Source: Betaproteobacteria bacterium
GTDB taxonomy: Bacteria; Pseudomonadota; Gammaproteobacteria; Burkholderiales; SG8-41
Length of the DNA stretch: 32,975 nucleotides
Direction of reading: 5' to 3'
NCBI GenBank assembly: GCA_028292225.1
Contig: JAQGMV010000161.1
Span: forward strand, 1 to 32,975
Shown here: positions 29,223 to 32,975 of the stretch, in pieces
How positions within the stretch are numbered: the stretch's first letter is position 1
Layout of the letters: every line of letters begins with the position of its first letter
Notes under the pieces: generated by a model
Told to the model about the DNA's origin: nothing
The model's database searches: none
What the model saw: the letters and a program-made list of their open reading frames with translations, nothing else
Translations under genes and position numbers: made by a program

Positions 29223-30202
29223 TTCGGCTGCGCCCGGTACCGCGCGACGAGCGCGCGCAGCGCGTCTTCGATCGACCTCGAGTGCGTAAACCCGAGCTCG
29301 CGCTCGATGCGCGCGGTCGGATATTCGATTCGGCTGGTGAGCGCGTCGACCCTGCCCGTCGTCAGCGGAAAGCGCGGGATGAAGCGCCCGAGCTTCGCCG
29401 CGAAGCGCGCCGGCCCTTCCGGAATCCGCATAAATCGGGGACAGACCCCGATTTCCGCGCTGCGTAAATCGGGGTCTGTCCCCGATTTACGAAGTTCGGC
29501 GGCGATCGCGGCGACCATCGATTCGATCGTCGGGTTCTGGCAGAGATTGTAGGTGCGCGCGGGTGCCTCGGGCCGGGTGCCGCACAGCACCAGCGCCTCG
29601 GACAGGTTGCGCTCGTGGATGAAGTTGGCGATCGCGCCGGGCTTGCCGATGAAGCAGAACCGGCCACGCGCGATCGCGTCGATGAGCGCGACCATCGAGC
29701 GGTTGCGCATCGCCGGCCCGATCACACCCGCGGGCCTGGCGAGGGTGTGGCTGAAAGCGCCCGCGCTTTTCTCGGTCACGAGCGCGTCGCCCGCAAGCTT
29801 GCTCTTCGCGTAGGTCGTTGCGGGCTGCGGCGGGGTGTCTTCAGTGATGACGGCTACGCGCGGCCTGCCGTACACCGACAGACTGCTCACCTGCACCCAG
29901 TGACGGACCCGCCCCCGCGCCTGCTCGAGCAGGGCGCGGGTCGCCTCGACGTTCACCGTGTGCATGAGAGGCTCTCGCGCGATCTCGGCGGCGCAGTGAT
30001 ACACCACGTCGGCATTCTCGAAGAACATCGCAGGCACTTCACCGGGTCGCGTGAGATCGACTCCGATACGAGTGACGCCGGGCAGGGGCTCGATCGCCGC
30101 CGCGTCGCGGGCCAGGGCAAAAACGCTGTCCCCACGCGCCACATGCGCACGCACGAGCAGGCTTCCCACATAACCCGCAGCGCCGGTAATGGCGACTTTC
30201 AC
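29219..30202 (-). CDS. SDR-family NDP-sugar epimerase/reductase with in-frame palindromic insert
   Basis: A 327-residue extended SDR. The N-terminal NAD motif is VAITGAAGYVGSLLVRAHV and the catalytic pair lies in TTYAKSKLAGDALV (YxxxK). VYHCAAEIAREPLMHTVNVEATRALLEQA and LARPAGVIGPAMRNRSMVALIDA also fit. It probably epimerises or reduces a nucleotide sugar for O-antigen synthesis. Start GTG 30202 overlaps the stop of the GT2 gene. Residues of about positions 238-258, SGTDPDLRSAEIGVCPRFM, are encoded by a perfect 24-bp inverted REP-like pair (29431-29489). This stretch is absent from what the family needs and keeps the frame, so the protein may carry a surface loop of repeat origin. Confidence 0.88.
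   Translation of the reverse strand: MKVAITGAAGYVGSLLVRAHVARGDSVFALARDAAAIEPLPGVTRIGVDLTRPGEVPAMFFENADVVYHCAAEIAREPLMHTVNVEATRALLEQARGRVRHWVQVSSLSVYGRPRVAVITEDTPPQPATTYAKSKLAGDALVTEKSAGAFSHTLARPAGVIGPAMRNRSMVALIDAIARGRFCFIGKPGAIANFIHERNLSEALVLCGTRPEAPARTYNLCQNPTIESMVAAIAAELRKSGTDPDLRSAEIGVCPRFMRIPEGPARFAAKLGRFIPRFPLTTGRVDALTSRIEYPTARIERELGFTHSRSIEDALRALVARYRAQPK
29431..29489. repeat. Intact pair of inverted REP-like palindromes inside a coding region
   Basis: The arms 29431-29454 and 29466-29489 are perfect 24-bp reverse complements separated by an 11-base spacer. Each arm is itself a palindrome with core GGGG-ACAGA-CCCC or GGGG-TCTGT-CCCC flanked by AAATC/GATTT. It lies within the SDR gene and is translated on the minus strand without a stop codon. 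Confidence 0.92.
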
Positions 30203-31104
30203 GAAGGCAGAACTTTCCAGCGCGCGCCGCGCCACAGGCCGCGGAAGTAACCCGCGACCGGCGCGACGCTGCGTTCCCGCAGCGCCTGGAACAGCGCTTC
30301 GAGAAAAAGCCCACACGCGAGCAGCGCGAGGTGCATGGGCCGCGCGCCGCGTCCCCGATGCTTCTTGTAGAACACCACGAACTCGCGCACTTTGCGCTCC
30401 TGCCGGGGGCCGAGTACCGCGCGGTTCGCCGGGGACATCCGGTGCTCGAGGCGCGCATTCGGGTTGATATACAGCCTCGGCCCGCAGGCGTGCGACACCC
30501 GGGTCGAGAAATCGATGTCTTCGAGCGCGAAAAAACCGTTTTTCAGGTCGAACGGTACTTTGGCGAAGACTTCCCTGCGATAAGCCGAAAGACCGCCGCT
30601 CAGATAATTGGAGGCGATCAGCGCGTGCCCCGAGCCCGCCATGACGCCGTGCACCCCGACTCGCGTGTCGTGGAAGATGCCGCGGTGAAAGAAATGAAAA
30701 AGCCTGAAGTAGTGTCTCGGAAGCGGCGGCAGGTTGGTGACGATCCCGCACGAGCCGATCATCTGCGGATGCTGGACGAAACCGGCTTCGAGGCTCGCGA
30801 TGTACTCGGGCTCGAGCACCACGTCGTCCTCGAGAAAGCACACGATTTCTCCGAGCGCGCGCGAGACCGCGACCTGCCTCGCCGCGACCAGGCCTGGGAT
30901 CGAAGGATCGTGCACGTAATCGACTTTGATGGCGCCGGCGCGCGTGGCGAGCAGCGCGAGGATGCGCTCGCGCGATTCCGGGCCCGGGCTCTGGTCGATG
31001 ATCGCGAGCTCGTCGGGAGGCCGGGTCTGCGCGCACACCGACAGCACCGCGCGCTCGAGGTCCTCGGGGCGATTGCGGGTCGGGATGACCGCGGTGATCA
31101 GCAC
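30199..31104 (-). CDS. Glycosyltransferase family 2 protein
   Basis: A 301-residue GT-A enzyme: LITAVIPTRNRPEDLERAVLSVCAQT, ELAIIDQSPGPESRERI, GLVAARQVAVSRALGEIVCFLEDDVVLEPEYIASLEAGF (acidic metal-binding motif about residues 92-94) and LSAYRREVFAKVPFDLKNGFFALEDIDFSTRVSHACG. A C-terminal basic-hydrophobic segment (MHLALLACGLFLEALFQAL) may associate with the membrane. The GTG start at 31104 overlaps the upstream gene by 7 bp. It probably builds the O-unit on the cytoplasmic face. The sugar donor is unknown. Confidence 0.88.
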   Translation of the reverse strand: MLITAVIPTRNRPEDLERAVLSVCAQTRPPDELAIIDQSPGPESRERILALLATRAGAIKVDYVHDPSIPGLVAARQVAVSRALGEIVCFLEDDVVLEPEYIASLEAGFVQHPQMIGSCGIVTNLPPLPRHYFRLFHFFHRGIFHDTRVGVHGVMAGSGHALIASNYLSGGLSAYRREVFAKVPFDLKNGFFALEDIDFSTRVSHACGPRLYINPNARLEHRMSPANRAVLGPRQERKVREFVVFYKKHRGRGARPMHLALLACGLFLEALFQALRERSVAPVAGYFRGLWRGARWKVLPS

Positions 31105-32768
31105 GCTGCGATGAGCTCCGCCATGCGCCCGACATTGGCCGGCGACGGCTCGACCAGGTAACGCTCGGCGTAAGCGCGAGCCTGCGCGCGCAGCGCATCG
31201 AGCCTGTCTTGCGGCATCGCCTGCACCTCCGCGATGACCTGCGCGAGGCCGGCCGCGTCGCTCGCGCGAAAAACGAAATCGTGCTCGCCTTCGATCGGGT
31301 TGCCCGAAGGCACGTCGCCGATTTCAAGATAGATCGGAAGCCGTCCGTACAGCATGCCTTCGAGTGCCACGGTCGAAGAGCTGTAGACCACGAGTGACGC
31401 CGCCTGGAGGTCGCTCGCGAGCGTGCGCCCGCGCGAAAGCTGCATCCTCGCCGGCCATTGAAACTGGCCGTAGAGATCCTCGATCGGAATGCTCGGGTGG
31501 GTGCGCACCGTCATGGGAATCGCGGTGTGCCCGCACAGCGCGTGGAGGGTGCGCAGGATTTCCCACGCTTCAGCACGGCTCGAAGAAATCGGAGCGAGCA
31601 GTCCCCACCCCTGCGGCGCGGTGATGTCGAGCCTGCGGGCGCGCAGCGCCGCACCGACCGTCACGGTCACTCGCTCCGGCAGCGCGGCTCGCACGCGAGC
31701 GGCAGTGATCTCGCCGCAGGTCAGGATGAGATCGGGCAGGGGGTGCGTCACGCGCGCGCGTGACGGGCTGCTGAAAGCCAGGTGCCGAGGCGTGAGCGAG
31801 CTGTGCTGGTATCCGACGCAGCGCTCGACGCCGTGGCGGCGCGCCGCGTCCAGCAGGTTCTTTTCCCAGCTCCGGTTCTCGAACGGATAGACCAGCACCC
31901 GCGGCTTAAGCCGGGAGAGCATGCGATCGAATGCGCGCGCCATGACCGCCTGCATCGCGGTCTCGCCCGCGGCCTCTTCGCGCGCGCGCAGGTAGTCGAG
32001 CATCGCCGGATCAGCGGGCGCGGCTGGCGCCGAAGTGTCACGCCTTTTACGGCTCCACCACGCCGCGGCCGGGTCGGTCATCCGCAGAAAAGCTTCGAGG
32101 GGCGCCGCGTCGGCGCGCGCCGGAAAACGCACGCGCCTGCCGGGGGCGAGATAGACGGTCATGACCGAGGACTGCTGCGCGAGGACCGAGGCGAGATCGC
32201 CGAAATACGCATCGGGCGCGCCGGCCGCGAGGTTGCCGCCGAGCGTCACGAGGACGACGTCGCGCTGACCTTCGGGCGCCGCGGCGAAGAGCCGGCGCAC
32301 CGCCGCCCGCACGCTTCGAAGCAACGGCCGGCTGCCCGCCGCGGCGAAGGCCGGGTGCGTGCCGCCGTTCTCGTGGAACGACGCGACGCTCGCCTGCCAG
32401 TCATCCTCGATGAGCGCGTGCACCGTCGCTTTCGGCTGCAGCGTTCGAATTGCGCGCAGCATGAAGAGCATCGCCACGTCGGGGTAGTCGGTAACCGCGA
32501 GGAATACGCCGGAAGAAAATGCGTAGCGCCAGTGCGGATCCGTGCCCGCCGCACTCTCGAAGAACTCGCGCAGGAGCCGCTCGCCCTCCGCGCGAATCGC
32601 CTCGACCCCGTCGATCGGCGTATGGCCGTGCTCCGCAGCGGCGTGCTCGATCGAGCTCAGAACGCCTGCGTCGGTGCTGCTGCGGCCGAGGGTCGCGTAT
32701 AGAGCCCCGCGCTCGTTGCGTAAAGCCTGGAGGAGGGCGCCGCCGGTCGGGTGTACGTGCAGCGTCAC
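31098..32768 (-). CDS. Large putative surface-polysaccharide glycosyltransferase (GT-B-like), poorly characterised
   Basis: A 556-residue protein whose family I cannot name firmly. The C-terminal half resembles GT-B transferases of surface polysaccharide loci: YQHSSLTPRHLAFS, LILTCGEITAARVRAALPE, MTVRTHPSIPIEDL and especially LQAASLVVYSSSTVALEGMLYGRLPIYLEIGD, which has the look of a nucleotide-sugar binding loop. The N-terminal 250 residues (SSGVFLAVTDYPDVAMLFMLRAI, HALIEDDWQASVASF) have no motif I recognise. No signal peptide or membrane helix is obvious. The GTG start at 32768 gives MTLHVHPTGGALL. It overlaps the downstream GT2 gene by 7 bp, so it belongs to the O-antigen operon. Confidence 0.65.
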   Translation of the reverse strand: MTLHVHPTGGALLQALRNERGALYATLGRSSTDAGVLSSIEHAAAEHGHTPIDGVEAIRAEGERLLREFFESAAGTDPHWRYAFSSGVFLAVTDYPDVAMLFMLRAIRTLQPKATVHALIEDDWQASVASFHENGGTHPAFAAAGSRPLLRSVRAAVRRLFAAAPEGQRDVVLVTLGGNLAAGAPDAYFGDLASVLAQQSSVMTVYLAPGRRVRFPARADAAPLEAFLRMTDPAAAWWSRKRRDTSAPAAPADPAMLDYLRAREEAAGETAMQAVMARAFDRMLSRLKPRVLVYPFENRSWEKNLLDAARRHGVERCVGYQHSSLTPRHLAFSSPSRARVTHPLPDLILTCGEITAARVRAALPERVTVTVGAALRARRLDITAPQGWGLLAPISSSRAEAWEILRTLHALCGHTAIPMTVRTHPSIPIEDLYGQFQWPARMQLSRGRTLASDLQAASLVVYSSSTVALEGMLYGRLPIYLEIGDVPSGNPIEGEHDFVFRASDAAGLAQVIAEVQAMPQDRLDALRAQARAYAERYLVEPSPANVGRMAELIAAC

Positions 32769-32795
32769 GCCGGCGCGAGAGCGTCCCGGCGCACT

Positions 32796-32975
32796 TCAGG
32801 TGCGCGCGCGGTACTGCTCGCTCAGGCGCTCGGTCTCGAGCTGCTTGCCGTCGGCGAGGTTGAAGAGGTCGGTGTTGGAGAGCTTGACCGCTTCTTCAGG
32901 GGGCAGGTTGTGGCGGTTGGTGTACACCAGCGCATCGGCGTGCGGCAGGAGCTGGTCGCACTGGTCGCAATACGG
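32796..32975 (-). CDS. C-terminal fragment of an unidentified protein (cut by window edge)
   Basis: The last 59 codons of a minus-strand gene entering from the right edge. The visible peptide begins PYCDQCDQLLPHADALVYTN with a CxxC pair (possible zinc or redox site), continues RHNLPPEEAVKLSNTDLFNL and ends SEQYRART. It lies 27 bp upstream of the putative glycosyltransferase, so it is probably part of the same polysaccharide operon. No family can be named from this much sequence. Confidence 0.6.
   Translation of the reverse strand, partial: PYCDQCDQLLPHADALVYTNRHNLPPEEAVKLSNTDLFNLADGKQLETERLSEQYRART

Overview
This is a high-GC, gene-dense window that reads as a betaproteobacterium, probably an uncultured relative of Burkholderiales or Nitrosomonadales. 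The evidence is two Bug-type (TctC) solute-binding proteins, a zapB-like/zapA/6S RNA/EVE-domain block next to a B12-riboswitch-controlled btuB, and a Gram-negative LPS locus with msbA and a GT9 heptosyltransferase-type enzyme. The taxonomic call is inference; there is no rRNA or tRNA gene here.

Region 1 (1-11433, + strand) is a catabolic and cofactor cluster. It holds the end of an enoyl-CoA hydratase, a CaiB/BaiF CoA-transferase, a GntR/FCD regulator with a palindromic operator in its own promoter, a luciferase-like (F420-type) oxidoreductase and a Bug protein. An apparently complete coenzyme F420 set follows: fused CofG-CofH FO synthase, F420:NADP oxidoreductase, CofE, CofD and CofC, mostly with overlapping start/stop codons. 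A second Bug protein and a dienelactone hydrolase close the cluster. The arrangement suggests that F420 is made for an F420-dependent step in degrading an acid or aromatic-type substrate.

Region 2 (11528-15582) is housekeeping. On the minus strand are a zapB-like gene with a probably leaderless promoter, zapA, 6S RNA with a strong terminator, and an EVE-domain gene. On the plus strand a cobalamin riboswitch precedes btuB, which ends in a terminator.

Region 3 (15611-17763) is a mobile island. A roughly 2.03-kb IS1595-family element with 25-bp inverted ends carries a transposase, a passenger protein with a HEPN-like R-x4-H motif and two tiny ORFs. It sits exactly in the spacer of a pair of GGGGTCTGACCCC palindromes and has an 8-9 bp target duplication.

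Region 4 (17797-32975) is envelope polysaccharide. msbA on the plus strand converges on a minus-strand operon of at least 13 genes. The operon encodes several glycosyltransferases, an SDR epimerase/reductase, a set resembling Campylobacter PglC-PglD-PglE-PglF (diacetamido-sugar synthesis and its loading on undecaprenyl phosphate), an O-antigen ligase, and core-type GT2 and GT9 enzymes.

Scattered through the window are palindromic GGGG-TCTGN-CCCC elements, one pair of which is translated in frame inside the SDR gene, and three intergenic arrays of degenerate 7-bp repeats.
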